DNA from: a virus
Strand: one strand, 5' to 3'
DNA: 64,000 nucleotides
Virus record (IMG/VR): IMGVR_UViG_3300044635_001663
Span: 1-64,000 of that record
This document shows, one piece after another, positions 19,735-27,714 of the stretch (its first letter is position 1; each line of letters begins with the position of its first letter). The translations under genes were made by a program, and so were the position numbers. The notes below the pieces were generated by a model that was given only the letters and a program-made list of their open reading frames with translations, had not been told where the DNA came from and searched no databases.

Positions 19735-19954
19735 AGATTTTCAAAAACAATTACTATATCTTATCACTAAAATAGAAAAGATAGAAGATTTATGCAAAGA
19801 AGAGGCTGCTGAACCATTCGGGCCTTATGTTGATACTATAGACTTTATGAAGGTGCTTGAAGGTAGTAAAAAATTAACATATTCAGAAGGATTAGAGGCG
19901 GGAATATCTCATATGGCAAGTAAAATATTAAGGATTCTTTATGAACGAAACTAA
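19721..19954 (+). CDS. Hypothetical helical protein, 77 aa
   Basis: MTTTKDFQKQLLYLITKIEKIE with SEGLEAGISHMASKIL; the GLEAGI stretch resembles GFEAGI of the 15879 family. Overlaps both neighbours by 14 bp. Confidence 0.65.
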   Translation: MTTTKDFQKQLLYLITKIEKIEDLCKEEAAEPFGPYVDTIDFMKVLEGSKKLTYSEGLEAGISHMASKILRILYERN

Positions 19955-20396
19955 TTTTGATATTAAACCAACAATAATAGTATTAGGAACAGTTATAGGG
20001 CTATTATTCTCTATTTTTGTTCTTAATCCTATCCATAAAAAGAAAGTACAAAAACTATCAGAGCCACCGCTGATAACTTGTAATCAATGTAAAGGCTCTG
20101 GAGAATATCCAACAGATGTTAATAAGCTTATGATGGATGCTAGTTTGGCATTATTCATAAATCATCATCTTATGGTTGACAAGTGTGAAAAGTGTGTTAG
20201 ACTACCCTATGGTGATGGTTACGATTATTGCGACATTGTTCAGAACAAATACAAGATTTTGCTTCAAGAATATGGTGCTGCTGGGCCGAAAATAGATATG
20301 GCAGCTTGTGAAAAATGTATGGGAATGGGCCAATTTACTTCCAGAAAAAAAGATGGGTCTTATATGACTCAGGAAGAATATAATGAAACCCATTGA
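19941..20396 (+). CDS. Membrane-anchored protein with DnaJ-type zinc motifs
   Basis: 151 residues. A single helix at residues 10-27 (TIIVLGTVIGLLFSIFVL), then CNQCKGSGEY, CEKC and CEKCMGMGQF. The CxxCxGxG-type repeats match the zinc-binding centre of DnaJ, which holds unfolded protein. No J domain is present. Likely a cytosol-facing zinc protein at the inner membrane. Confidence 0.75.
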   Translation: MNETNFDIKPTIIVLGTVIGLLFSIFVLNPIHKKKVQKLSEPPLITCNQCKGSGEYPTDVNKLMMDASLALFINHHLMVDKCEKCVRLPYGDGYDYCDIVQNKYKILLQEYGAAGPKIDMAACEKCMGMGQFTSRKKDGSYMTQEEYNETH

Positions 20397-20640
20397 AGTT
20401 GGATTTGATGGAACTATACAGATTTATAATGGAACTAGCAGTCCATATAAGATCATATTTGCACGATCAACACATGATGATATGGGGCCAGATGTTTGGT
20501 CAGCTAGTTGGAATCCGAACATAAATAACAAAATTAAGAATACATTTATTTGGTGGGCAAAGAAAGATGGGCCAGAATTATTTTATCGAAATACAGATGG
20601 TAAGCTGTTTACTGTAAATTTTGAGATTTTTAAGGAGTAG
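20383..20640 (+). CDS. Hypothetical protein, 85 aa
   Basis: Trp- and Asn-rich, begins MKPIEVGFDGTIQIYNG and likely beta-rich. Overlaps the previous gene by 14 bp. It directly precedes the subtilase, two bases away, so a propeptide-like or inhibitor role can be imagined but is not shown. Confidence 0.7.
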   Translation: MKPIEVGFDGTIQIYNGTSSPYKIIFARSTHDDMGPDVWSASWNPNINNKIKNTFIWWAKKDGPELFYRNTDGKLFTVNFEIFKE

Positions 20641-20642
20641 TC

Positions 20643-21578
20643 ATGATGGCTAAAGGTTTTTTTAAAAAGAAAAATAATATATCACTATTACCATATGTAA
20701 GAGAGGATGTATACGGATTATCTGTAGATGATCCACAATCTCAAGGATGGGAACTTAGAAAATTTAATATTCCCAATTTATGGAAGGAATCTAAAGGAGA
20801 AGGAGTAGTAGTTGCTGTAATAGATACGGGCTGTGACCTGAACCACAAAGACCTAGTAGATAATCTATTACCCGGTAAAAATTTTATTGATCAAAATAAA
20901 GACCCTGTAGATGGTGCTGGTCATGGAACGCATGTATCATCAACAATAGCAGCGTCAGACAATGGATTTGGAATGGTTGGAGTAGCTCCTATGACTAAGA
21001 TTGTTCCGGTTAAATCTCTCGGAGACAATGGAACAGGATCAATGACTGCTGTAGCAGACGGAATACACTGGGCCGCAAATCAATCTGTGGATTTTATTAC
21101 CATGAGTCTTGGTTCGCCAGCCCCCTCAAAGCTTATAGAAGAGGCCATAACTTATGCTAATAGTAAAGGATGTATCGTTTTTTGTGCGGCCGGTAATAGT
21201 GGTGAAGATTCTGAAATAATGTATCCTGCTAGGTATAAAAATACCATATCTATAGGAGCAATAGACGAAAACATGAATAGAACCTCATTTACTTGTAGTG
21301 GAGACGATTTAGACTTTTTAGCTCCTGGACATAATATTATTGGATGTGTTCCAGGAAATAAATACGCTAGTATGAGTGGAACGAGCATGAGTAATCCTTT
21401 TGTTGTTGGTTGTGCTTCGTTGCTATTAAGCTATAATAATAAAAATAAAAAATATAGACTAAAAACATTTGAAGATTATATAGAAGTGTTCAAACTACAC
21501 GCTATATCTTTAAACAATCCTAAGTATAAAGGAATAAGAAAATATCAGGGTTATGGAATTATTAATCCAGTGTTTTAA
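20643..21578 (+). CDS. Subtilisin-family (S8) serine protease
   Basis: 311 residues. The triad is clear: Asp61 in VAVIDTG, His94 in GHGTHV, Ser248 in SGTSMSNP, with oxyanion Asn185 in AAGNSG. No signal peptide, no long prodomain, so an intracellular type enzyme. It ends with a short helical extension (GYGIINP). Known relatives cut host or phage proteins in the cytoplasm; the target here is unknown. Start ATG 20643 follows AAGGAG. Confidence 0.93.
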   Translation: MMAKGFFKKKNNISLLPYVREDVYGLSVDDPQSQGWELRKFNIPNLWKESKGEGVVVAVIDTGCDLNHKDLVDNLLPGKNFIDQNKDPVDGAGHGTHVSSTIAASDNGFGMVGVAPMTKIVPVKSLGDNGTGSMTAVADGIHWAANQSVDFITMSLGSPAPSKLIEEAITYANSKGCIVFCAAGNSGEDSEIMYPARYKNTISIGAIDENMNRTSFTCSGDDLDFLAPGHNIIGCVPGNKYASMSGTSMSNPFVVGCASLLLSYNNKNKKYRLKTFEDYIEVFKLHAISLNNPKYKGIRKYQGYGIINPVF

Positions 21579-21605
21579 TTTCTAATATCTCTCACGAAAA
21601 TCGTG

Positions 21606-21633
21606 TTGGCCTTTCAGCTAAACGTGGTATAAT
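21606..21633 (+). promoter_or_regulatory. Sigma70-like promoter
   Basis: TTGGCC, 16-bp spacer, TATAAT, 31 bp before the gene at 21665. No CGATA. Confidence 0.7.
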
Positions 21634-21664
21634 TTACACAAAGAACTGTCTTTTGGAGAAAAAA

Positions 21665-21874
21665 ATGAGATGGGTTTTTATTATAGCAAGAAACAGCACC
21701 ATAGAGAAAGTTAAAGTCTTTGATGACTATTTTGTTGGAGAGGTTTATGCTAATGAATATCTTAGAATAGAATTCGGGGTTAATGAAGTTGATTTCCCAG
21801 AATATCGTAAGGGAGAGTATTATCAAAGTGCTGATTCTGGAGTGAGTATTGGTCTTTATAAGGACAATACTTAA
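21665..21874 (+). CDS. Hypothetical protein, 69 aa
   Basis: ATG 21665 with TTGGAG upstream. MRWVFIIARNSTIEKVKVF, a beta-rich start followed by an acidic, Tyr-rich part. No motif recognised. Confidence 0.7.
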   Translation: MRWVFIIARNSTIEKVKVFDDYFVGEVYANEYLRIEFGVNEVDFPEYRKGEYYQSADSGVSIGLYKDNT

Positions 21875-21890
21875 AACTCAATCCTCCAGC

Positions 21891-21919
21891 TTGACATAAT
21901 ATAGCAGACATAATATTAT
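21891..21919 (+). promoter_or_regulatory. Promoter of the Hsp20 gene
   Basis: TTGACA, 17-bp spacer, TATTAT. The predicted transcript starts within a base or two of GTTAATC-GTGTT-GATTAAC (21926-21944), a 7-bp hairpin. No CGATA. Confidence 0.75.
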
Positions 21920-22012
21920 TATGGTGTTAATCGTGTTGATTAACGATTAGTGCCATTTATGGACTAATTTTTACTATTAAACTATGACTATAGTTTGTAA
22001 TGGAGGTTTATT

Positions 22013-22507
22013 ATGAATCTTTCTATTTCTAGAAACGGCTATTTAGCCCCTCGCAGAGTTGATCTATTTTCTGAGGTTAGTAAAGAGTTAGACCAAGCTA
22101 TGAATAATATTTTTGGTCATGACTTTTTTACTGGATTGAGTAAAAAGGGGAGAGGTTATCCGTTGATGGACGCTATACGCACAGAAAATAAATTAATCTT
22201 GCAATATACTGTGCCAGGAGTTAAGTTGGATGATCTAATAGTAGAATTGTCTGAGGATGGTGAAGGAAGATTGTTGACTGTTGGTGGATTTTTGCATGAG
22301 GATTATTTGGCAAAAAACGAACAATATCAGATTAAAGAATTGAGCAGTCAAGAATTTAGGAGAGTTATACGATTACCTTCAGACTTGAGTGAAAAAGAAC
22401 CATTAGCGAACTTGAAAGATGGTATTTTGACACTAAGTTTTGATTTGATTAAATCTACTTCAGAAACTAATACTAAAACTAAAAAGTTGAAAATTACAGA
22501 AGGTTGA
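22013..22507 (+). CDS. Small heat shock protein, Hsp20 / alpha-crystallin family
   Basis: 164 residues. Variable N-terminus with RVDLFSEVSKELDQAMNNIF, then the alpha-crystallin beta-sandwich (YTVPGVKLDDLIVELSEDG, FRRVIRLPSDLSE, ANLKDGILTLSF). The G-x-L motif GILTL near the end is the family mark. An ATP-independent holdase keeping proteins soluble; Hsp20 genes occur in several large phages. Own promoter, 5' hairpin and terminator. GGAGG 7 bases before the ATG. Confidence 0.92.
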   Translation: MNLSISRNGYLAPRRVDLFSEVSKELDQAMNNIFGHDFFTGLSKKGRGYPLMDAIRTENKLILQYTVPGVKLDDLIVELSEDGEGRLLTVGGFLHEDYLAKNEQYQIKELSSQEFRRVIRLPSDLSEKEPLANLKDGILTLSFDLIKSTSETNTKTKKLKITEG

Positions 22508-22528
22508 TCTTTTTTGTATCTAAACGAG

Positions 22529-22562
22529 AGCGGGGGCGTAACTGCCCCCGTGTCTTTTTTCT
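22529..22562 (+). terminator. Intrinsic terminator after Hsp20
   Basis: CGGGGGC-GTAACT-GCCCCCG with TGTCTTTTTT behind it. Confidence 0.92.
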
Positions 22563-22573
22563 CAAGGCTACTA

Positions 22574-22601
22574 TTGACAAATGCCGATACTGTAGTATAC
22601 T
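22574..22601 (+). promoter_or_regulatory. Sigma70-like promoter with CGATA spacer
   Basis: TTGACA, 16-bp spacer with GCCGATA, TATACT. Confidence 0.85.
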
Positions 22602-22624
22602 TGGGTATCCTTTGGAGAAAGTTT

Positions 22625-22789
22625 ATGAGTCCAACAGTTCAACAAAAAGTTCAAGATTTACTTGACAAGTATTTTATTGGTCAGAGTAATGGTGAGTTGG
22701 TAATTAAGCAAGATCATCTGAATAGTTTTTTGTCAGAATACAATACTATTATTATCAGTCGTACAGTGGAAGTTTGTGGTTTACACTAA
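22625..22789 (+). CDS. Small hypothetical protein, 54 aa
   Basis: ATG 22625 with GGAGAAAG upstream. MSPTVQQKVQDLLDKYFIG, helical then beta. A longer upstream opening lies in the terminator/promoter and is discarded. Confidence 0.7.
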   Translation: MSPTVQQKVQDLLDKYFIGQSNGELVIKQDHLNSFLSEYNTIIISRTVEVCGLH

Positions 22790-22802
22790 TATTGGAGAAA
22801 AT

Positions 22803-23114
22803 ATGACAGTTCAACAGCTTCGTAATGATGGATATAAGGTCAGGGTTCTTCATAATCGACTTTACAACGGCTACTATAAATGGCAAGTAGGCAGCAAGCC
22901 CAGTGGTGATCGTGGTTATGGGCCTATTGATCCAGATACTAAAGGTGGATCAACTCAAATTGTAATTGATAGTCCATCTGGTGATCATTACGAGGGACTC
23001 GCTATTTGCAGTAAAAAAGAGAACTATAATAAAAAGCTGGGCGTTAGAATTGCTCTTGGACGTTGCAATATTAAACAACCAGCATATATTCCAGTAGAGG
23101 TAGAAAATGACTGA
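22803..23114 (+). CDS. Hypothetical protein, 103 aa
   Basis: ATG 22803 with GGAGAAA upstream. MTVQQLRNDGYKVRVLHNRL; basic with Gly-rich loops and IVIDSPSGDHYEGLA. Looks like a small soluble domain. Function unknown. Overlaps the next start. Confidence 0.75.
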   Translation: MTVQQLRNDGYKVRVLHNRLYNGYYKWQVGSKPSGDRGYGPIDPDTKGGSTQIVIDSPSGDHYEGLAICSKKENYNKKLGVRIALGRCNIKQPAYIPVEVEND

Positions 23115-23262
23115 TGAAGAAAAACTAGAACAAATAAAAAAACTTTGCAACTCTATTATATTTCAATGGACAACAGGAATTATTGAAAACGATCCCTATG
23201 AAGGAGGCAAGATAGTAGGAAGATCAGTATTAGCAGAAACTATTCTAGAAATTACTAACTAG
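23107..23262 (+). CDS. Small hypothetical protein, 51 aa
   Basis: Begins MTDEEKLEQIKKLCNSI and ends RSVLAETILEITN. The tiny gene at 25249 ends STLAETILEIINNG, so both share a C-terminal module. Confidence 0.65.
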   Translation: MTDEEKLEQIKKLCNSIIFQWTTGIIENDPYEGGKIVGRSVLAETILEITN

Positions 23263-23295
23263 GTTAGTTTATGTTTTATCTGATAGAATAGAATG

Positions 23296-23325
23296 TTGTG
23301 ACAAACACAATGAAATCCTTATAAT
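23296..23325 (+). promoter_or_regulatory. Possible promoter
   Basis: TTGTGA, 18-bp spacer, TATAAT, 40 bp before the gene at 23365. No CGATA. Confidence 0.5.
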
Positions 23326-23364
23326 TATAAAAGATCGACAAACTTACCCCACAGGGATGTAATT

Positions 23365-23667
23365 ATGTATAAATATATCTTACTATTTTGTATTTTCTTT
23401 GTTAATAATCTAGCATTTGCAGATAACTGGATACCATATCAAGGACAGAATAATACTATTATCCAAACACAAACAACTACTATATCTCAACCAGTTACTC
23501 CAACGTATGTTGTTTTACAGCAACCAATAATCGTATATCGTGCTGTTCCTTATGTCTGGTACAATAACTATGTAGTAGAGCAAAGATGCTTATTTCATAA
23601 AACACAAAGGATTGTTTCTGAACCAGTGGTACAATGGCTATATCAACCATATACTATTTATAGATGA
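23365..23667 (+). CDS. Secreted Gln/Tyr/Val-rich protein
   Basis: 100 residues. A classic signal peptide (YKYILLFCIFFVNNLAFA, cut after AFA). The mature part has low complexity, rich in Gln, Thr, Tyr and Val (TTTISQPVTPTYVVLQQP). Probably exported to the periplasm or cell surface. Overlaps the start of the PRTase gene (ATGA). Confidence 0.75.
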   Translation: MYKYILLFCIFFVNNLAFADNWIPYQGQNNTIIQTQTTTISQPVTPTYVVLQQPIIVYRAVPYVWYNNYVVEQRCLFHKTQRIVSEPVVQWLYQPYTIYR

Positions 23668-24116
23668 ATTCAAATATAAAATACACATGGGATCTATTTG
23701 ATCAAGATATTAAAAGTATTATTGACCAAATCCATTTCAGTGAATGGATTCCCGATTATATAGTTGGAGTTAAACGAGGAGGTTTAATTCCAGCAATAAA
23801 ATTAAGTCATTCTCTTAATAAGCCCATGATTATGATGAGCTGTCAACTAAGAGACAGTCAAGATAATGAAGTTAGACTCTATGAAGTGGAAGAAATATCC
23901 AAAGACAAAAATATTCTCATTGTAGATGATATATGCGACAGTGGGATCACTTTATCACAGATTATACTTAAATTTATAGCCAATGGATTTGATATAAATA
24001 GTTTAAAAACTTGTGCTATATTCTATAATAGCGAACAGAATTTTACTGTTGATTATTTTACTAGAAAATTGAAGAGATCTGTTAATACAGAATGGATTCA
24101 TTTTCCATGGGAATAA
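23664..24116 (+). CDS. Phosphoribosyltransferase, xanthine-guanine type-like
   Basis: 150 residues. The PPi-loop GVKRGGLIPA near residue 35 and PRPP motif ILIVDDICDSGITL near residue 94 are both intact. The end WIHFPWE is typical of Gpt-like purine salvage enzymes. With 10065, ThyX and 61276 it forms a nucleotide-scavenging set. Confidence 0.88.
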   Translation: MNSNIKYTWDLFDQDIKSIIDQIHFSEWIPDYIVGVKRGGLIPAIKLSHSLNKPMIMMSCQLRDSQDNEVRLYEVEEISKDKNILIVDDICDSGITLSQIILKFIANGFDINSLKTCAIFYNSEQNFTVDYFTRKLKRSVNTEWIHFPWE

Positions 24117-24119
24117 AAT

Positions 24120-24308
24120 ATGAAAAAGAAAATTATAGTTATGGCTACTATTACCATAGAAGGTGATAATTTAACCAAAAATTTTATTTCAATTATATTG
24201 ACTAAAATTCAAAAATATTTTCTTTATAAATTTAGATTTCAAGAATCCTTGTCTGAAATTGTCAGATTTGAATTATCTGATAATTTTGTAGAAATTAGTA
24301 GCCAATAA
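24120..24308 (+). CDS. Hypothetical protein, 62 aa
   Basis: Basic, begins MKKKIIVMATITIEGDN. Helical middle rich in Ile/Leu/Lys. Three bases after the PRTase stop. Function unknown. Confidence 0.65.
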   Translation: MKKKIIVMATITIEGDNLTKNFISIILTKIQKYFLYKFRFQESLSEIVRFELSDNFVEISSQ

Positions 24309-24343
24309 ACAGTCTGATTTGGAATAAATTCAAGTTTTCGTGT

Positions 24344-24372
24344 TTGACAAGACGATACAGACATGATATACT
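24344..24372 (+). promoter_or_regulatory. Sigma70-like promoter with CGATA spacer
   Basis: TTGACA, 17-bp spacer with GACGATA, TATACT. Confidence 0.85.
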
Positions 24373-24428
24373 GAGTGTCGTTAGGGTTTAGCATCTTATA
24401 TTTACTCTCTATTTTTTAAGAAAGAAAA

Positions 24429-24611
24429 ATGAATACTCAAATTGAATATCACGTTAAGCAATTAAATAATAAGTTTGTTGTGACCAAAAACAACGAGCCT
24501 ATTACACTATCTTCTAATAGTAATCAAGGAATTGTCACAGAATTTGATTCCAAAGAAGATGCTGAGAAGTATTTGTCTATTCTGAAAACTTTGGCAAAAA
24601 AGTCTAAGTAA
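24429..24611 (+). CDS. Hypothetical protein, 60 aa
   Basis: AAGAAAGAAAA before the ATG. MNTQIEYHVKQLNNKFVVT followed by FDSKEDAEKYLSILK, resembling small beta-beta-alpha phage proteins. Not assigned. Confidence 0.65.
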   Translation: MNTQIEYHVKQLNNKFVVTKNNEPITLSSNSNQGIVTEFDSKEDAEKYLSILKTLAKKSK

Positions 24612-24662
24612 CACTAATCATCTTAAAGATTTATCTATAATTAAATGCGAAAGAGGTTACAC

Positions 24663-24881
24663 ATGAACGAAAAAGCCAATGAACTGGTATGTGATTTCTA
24701 TAATAGCGTTTGGGAGTACATGAAACAGGAATATAATCCCAAGTGGCCTAAAATCTATAATAGTGATCAGATATTAAATGATATGATCTACCTAACAGGA
24801 CAATATTATTTTGGTGGCAATAGCGTACCTTTTACCGCTGGACAAATCGTAGATTTACTGAAAAGTAAATATGGAAAATGA
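24663..24881 (+). CDS. Hypothetical protein, 72 aa
   Basis: ATG 24663 with AGAGG upstream; an ATG-like opening at 24645 lacks one. MNEKANELVCDFYNSVWEYM, Tyr/Trp-rich helices, ends LLKSKYGK. ATGA overlap with the next gene. Confidence 0.7.
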   Translation: MNEKANELVCDFYNSVWEYMKQEYNPKWPKIYNSDQILNDMIYLTGQYYFGGNSVPFTAGQIVDLLKSKYGK

Positions 24882-25252
24882 AAATTTCACTAGAACACGA
24901 TCTATTAAAGACAGAATATATTCGTACAAAATGTAGGGAAAGAGATGCCTATGCTCAAAACTTATATGCAGCCCTATGTAATAATCGTTTTTTTAAATAC
25001 GACGAAGAATGGACTTGCTCATGGAGATACGCAGGAGGATTAGTTGCTGAACTTATTCGTAATAATGATAATATCAATACCGTCAGAGATTCTATGGATT
25101 ACATGGATTGGTATTGTTCTGGTATTGGTGCAGATAACTGCAAAGGATATGTAGCAGAAAGCTGTGTTACTTCGGAAATAGAAAACGATCTTCTAAATTT
25201 AGGATGGATTATTAAACCATACCCAGAATATGAGATTTTTAAACAAATATGA
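24878..25252 (+). CDS. Conserved phage hypothetical, 124 aa
   Basis: YAALCNNRFFKYDEEWTCSWRYAGG and MDWYCSGIG are hallmarks of a common phage protein family with the ending E-I-E-x-D-L-L-x-L-G-W. Role unknown. Overlaps its neighbours through ATGA-type junctions. Confidence 0.8.
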   Translation: MKISLEHDLLKTEYIRTKCRERDAYAQNLYAALCNNRFFKYDEEWTCSWRYAGGLVAELIRNNDNINTVRDSMDYMDWYCSGIGADNCKGYVAESCVTSEIENDLLNLGWIIKPYPEYEIFKQI

Positions 25253-25332
25253 AAACACACAAAGAAAAACTATATAAAGTTGGACATTCAACACTAGCAG
25301 AAACTATTCTGGAGATTATCAATAATGGCTAA
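25249..25332 (+). CDS. 27-residue peptide, fragment-like
   Basis: MKTHKEKLYKVGHSTLAETI then LEIINNG. Its last half repeats the end of 23107, so it may be a trimmed duplicate. Overlaps both neighbours. Confidence 0.5.
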   Translation: MKTHKEKLYKVGHSTLAETILEIINNG

Positions 25333-25525
25333 GAGTTTTGAAGATTTGTTGAAGAAAACTTGTTCCAAAGATGTTATTATTGATGGATATAAGAAAACGA
25401 TGAATTATTTTGCAGAATATATTGGGATGTCCCCCAAACAAGCCAATGTATTGCCAGATGATTTTTCAACGCTTAGAATTAAAGGGAAACAATTCAAGAG
25501 GCGTGACCCGTCACGAAGATGGTGA
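25325..25525 (+). CDS. Hypothetical basic protein, 66 aa
   Basis: MAKSFEDLLKKTCSKDVIIDG, ends FKRRDPSRRW. Helical start and strongly basic end. Possibly nucleic-acid contacting; not shown. Confidence 0.65.
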   Translation: MAKSFEDLLKKTCSKDVIIDGYKKTMNYFAEYIGMSPKQANVLPDDFSTLRIKGKQFKRRDPSRRW

Positions 25526-25803
25526 TGAGAACATATAAAGAAGAAATAAGAAAAGTCCTTGATGATGTAAACTGTGATATTTGTGGAAAAAGTACCACTA
25601 ACTATCCAGATGTCGGGCCAGATTATGCCACTCTTGAATCTTGTTGGGGATATGGCTCAAAAAATGATGGATCAAGATTTGAGGTTGATCTGTGCGAGTC
25701 TTGTTTTAATGATGTAATTGATTTACTGAAAGAAACAAGAAAGAGAATCTTGGGGCCGTTTAGTTATCCTTATGAAAACGATCCTTTAAATGGATATGAA
25801 TAA
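25519..25803 (+). CDS. Zinc-ribbon-like small protein, 94 aa
   Basis: CDICGKS near residue 19 and CESCF near residue 60 form two CxxC pairs around ESCWGYGSKNDGS. Such proteins occur widely in phages and bacteria without known role. Overlaps both neighbours. Confidence 0.7.
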   Translation: MVMRTYKEEIRKVLDDVNCDICGKSTTNYPDVGPDYATLESCWGYGSKNDGSRFEVDLCESCFNDVIDLLKETRKRILGPFSYPYENDPLNGYE

Positions 25804-26407
25804 TTCAATAACTCTAATTGGTGATGTCCACGGTAAATACAAAAGATACCATGAAATTATCAGAGAAAAAGATCGTCATCCATATACTATCCAATTAGGA
25901 GATTTCGGGTTCGACTATGGTACAGTATTTAATGTGGACGATCAGAAACACAAGATCATAGGGGGTAATCATGACCATTATGATAGGATTATTCATATTC
26001 CTCATTACTTGGGAGATTATGGTTTCACCACATTGAATGGAATATCATTCTTTTTTTATCGTGGTGCTTATAGTATTGATCGTCAGTATAGAACAGTTGG
26101 GATAGATTGGTGGGAGCAAGAACAGGTTACTATTGATCAATTCATGAAGGCCAGAGAGCTTTATAGACAGATCAAGCCTGATATTGTTTTAACTCATGAT
26201 TGTCCAGACGAGGTTAGTTTAAAGATATTAGATGCTAACCAAAGAAAATATGAGAACCTAACAGGGTGGGCTTTGCAAGAGCTATTTAATATTCATCAAC
26301 CTAAGAAGTGGCGATTCGGTCATTATCATAAGAGTTGGAATATGAATATAAGTGGCACTGACTTTAGATGTTTAAATGAATTGGAAACGGAACTATTGAC
26401 AGTCTAG
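25790..26407 (+). CDS. Calcineurin-like metallophosphoesterase
   Basis: 205 residues with the full dimetal motif set: GDVHG (residue 11), LGDFGFD, GGNHDHYD, LTHD and GHYHKSW. Such enzymes hydrolyse phosphodiesters or nucleotides; the substrate is not readable. A second, distinct one is at 27711. The promoter at 26396 overlaps its last codons. Confidence 0.9.
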   Translation: MDMNNSITLIGDVHGKYKRYHEIIREKDRHPYTIQLGDFGFDYGTVFNVDDQKHKIIGGNHDHYDRIIHIPHYLGDYGFTTLNGISFFFYRGAYSIDRQYRTVGIDWWEQEQVTIDQFMKARELYRQIKPDIVLTHDCPDEVSLKILDANQRKYENLTGWALQELFNIHQPKKWRFGHYHKSWNMNISGTDFRCLNELETELLTV

Positions 26408-26423
26408 TATCGGGTAGTATAAT
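26396..26423 (+). promoter_or_regulatory. Promoter of a structured leader
   Basis: TTGACA, 16-bp spacer, TATAAT, inside the end of the phosphoesterase gene. No CGATA. The predicted start is at the first base of the 26430 hairpin. Confidence 0.8.
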
Positions 26424-26429
26424 TAAAAT

Positions 26430-26521
26430 GTTGATGCCGAAAGGTAGGGGTCGCGGGTATCCCCACAATCAACTTCCGTAGACTCTTAGCGGGATTCTGT
26501 GTAATACTGAGAAATACCGCT
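26430..26521 (+). ncRNA. Structured leader RNA or small RNA
   Basis: GTTGAT (26430-26435) pairs with ATCAAC (26468-26473) around GGGG/CCCC (26447-26450, 26461-26464). A second hairpin is AGCGG-G-ATT with AAT-A-CCGCT (26488-26521). It lies between a strong promoter and the gene at 26538. No match to a riboswitch class that I know. Confidence 0.55.
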
Positions 26522-26537
26522 CTATTATTAAACGAGA

Positions 26538-26735
26538 ATGATAATGACAACTTTTGAAGATTGGCTAAATACAATAGAAGGATTCTCGTTACGCTCTGAA
26601 AGAGCATACGATGACCTAGTTAAAAACCCAAAAGACCCTGTAGACAACTGGCAAGAAATTAAAACATGGCTTGAGGCAGCATACCATCAAGGCTGGGATG
26701 ATGCCAAGGTTGCGATAAGAGAAAGTTTGAAATAA
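26538..26735 (+). CDS. Hypothetical protein, 65 aa
   Basis: MIMTTFEDWLNTIEGFSLR and AAYHQGWDDAKVAIRESL. The A-x-x-x-G-W/F-x-x-G/A plan loosely resembles the 15879 family. Starts 16 bp after the leader RNA. TAATG coupling to the next gene. Confidence 0.7.
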   Translation: MIMTTFEDWLNTIEGFSLRSERAYDDLVKNPKDPVDNWQEIKTWLEAAYHQGWDDAKVAIRESLK

Positions 26736-26953
26736 TGACATATCCAAATTCTATTACCTCGTCAAAATTCGACCCTCTTCATTTGGAATGGATGAGCGAT
26801 ATACATTATAAGTGTCAATATGGATATTTCTTGATGAAAGAAAACCAAAATTGGGTATTTTTACCATTTGAGCATGAATTTGATACTAGCTTATTGTTAG
26901 ATATAATTGATGCATTAAACAATCTAAATGAAAGTATAACAAATGAGTTATGA
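26735..26953 (+). CDS. Hypothetical protein, 72 aa
   Basis: MTYPNSITSSKFDPLHLEWM, GYFLMKENQNWVFLPFEHE, helical end ALNNLNESITNEL. No family recognised. Confidence 0.7.
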   Translation: MTYPNSITSSKFDPLHLEWMSDIHYKCQYGYFLMKENQNWVFLPFEHEFDTSLLLDIIDALNNLNESITNEL

Positions 26954-27152
26954 AGAATTTATTAAGTTAGTTGATAGTACAAGCACTAACTTTAATTGGA
27001 GATATGGTCAAGCTTTAATGAATGTCCTTCACGGAATCCATCCTGAAAAATATAGAGAGATTGTAGAATCAGATCATGATCCATATTATATAGAAGATAA
27101 TGTTTCCAAAACCCTAAAGAAACTACAAGAGGATTGGAAAAATAAGTTATGA
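26943..27152 (+). CDS. Small phage hypothetical, 69 aa
   Basis: NFNWRYGQALMNVLHGIHPEKY followed by DHDPYYIEDN is a recurrent pattern in small T4-like and other large-phage proteins. Role unknown. Overlaps both neighbours. Confidence 0.75.
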   Translation: MSYEEFIKLVDSTSTNFNWRYGQALMNVLHGIHPEKYREIVESDHDPYYIEDNVSKTLKKLQEDWKNKL

Positions 27153-27364
27153 TTGACATTAAAAAAGAATTGGCAAATTTAGATAAAAGTGATTTTATTA
27201 AGGTTTGTGATTTGGTAGACAAAATTATAACAGATATTTGGATAACAGCAAAACAAGAAAAGAACGAAAAATGGAGAGATGAACTAAAGATTGCTATAAC
27301 AAAAGACTATATGATTGATCTACTTAATCCAAACCTATTAGACTTTGACAAAGAGGAACCATGA
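27149..27364 (+). CDS. Hypothetical protein, 71 aa, paralogue of 17125
   Basis: IDIKKELANLDKSDF and KDYMIDLLNPNLLDFDKEE align with 17125. It lacks the C-terminal 25 residues of that protein. ATGA overlaps at both ends. Confidence 0.75.
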   Translation: MIDIKKELANLDKSDFIKVCDLVDKIITDIWITAKQEKNEKWRDELKIAITKDYMIDLLNPNLLDFDKEEP

Positions 27365-27714
27365 AAGGCCCATTGATTTATTACGAAATTAAAGATATGT
27401 ACGGTAGTGACCTGAGTAGCACTAAACTTGCTACAGAATTGCGTAAGTCTGTACTTGAAGAAATTGAATTAGGCTTTAATGTAGATATTGATTTCAAGGA
27501 CGTTCGTAATGTAACCAATGGATGGGGTAGGAATTTTATTGGCAAAATCGCTAAAGATAAAGGTATAAGCTTTATTAAGCAACACATCACTCTGTCTAAT
27601 ATGAATTATAGCGTGAAGCAAAGTTTATTGGAAGGTATTTCTGATGCAGAGTTTGAAGCTTTATACTTAAACAAAGATAAACAGGATATCATATTGAACG
27701 AGATACTACAATGA
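27361..27714 (+). CDS. DUF4325 / STAS-like domain protein
   Basis: 117 residues. VDIDFKDVRNVTNGWGRNFIGKI followed by HITLSNMNYSVKQSLLEGI matches the DUF4325 STAS-like pattern (D-F-x-x-V then helix, then I-x-L-x-N-x-x-x-x-V). These domains often accompany signalling ATPases; none is adjacent here. Confidence 0.75.
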   Translation: MKGPLIYYEIKDMYGSDLSSTKLATELRKSVLEEIELGFNVDIDFKDVRNVTNGWGRNFIGKIAKDKGISFIKQHITLSNMNYSVKQSLLEGISDAEFEALYLNKDKQDIILNEILQ

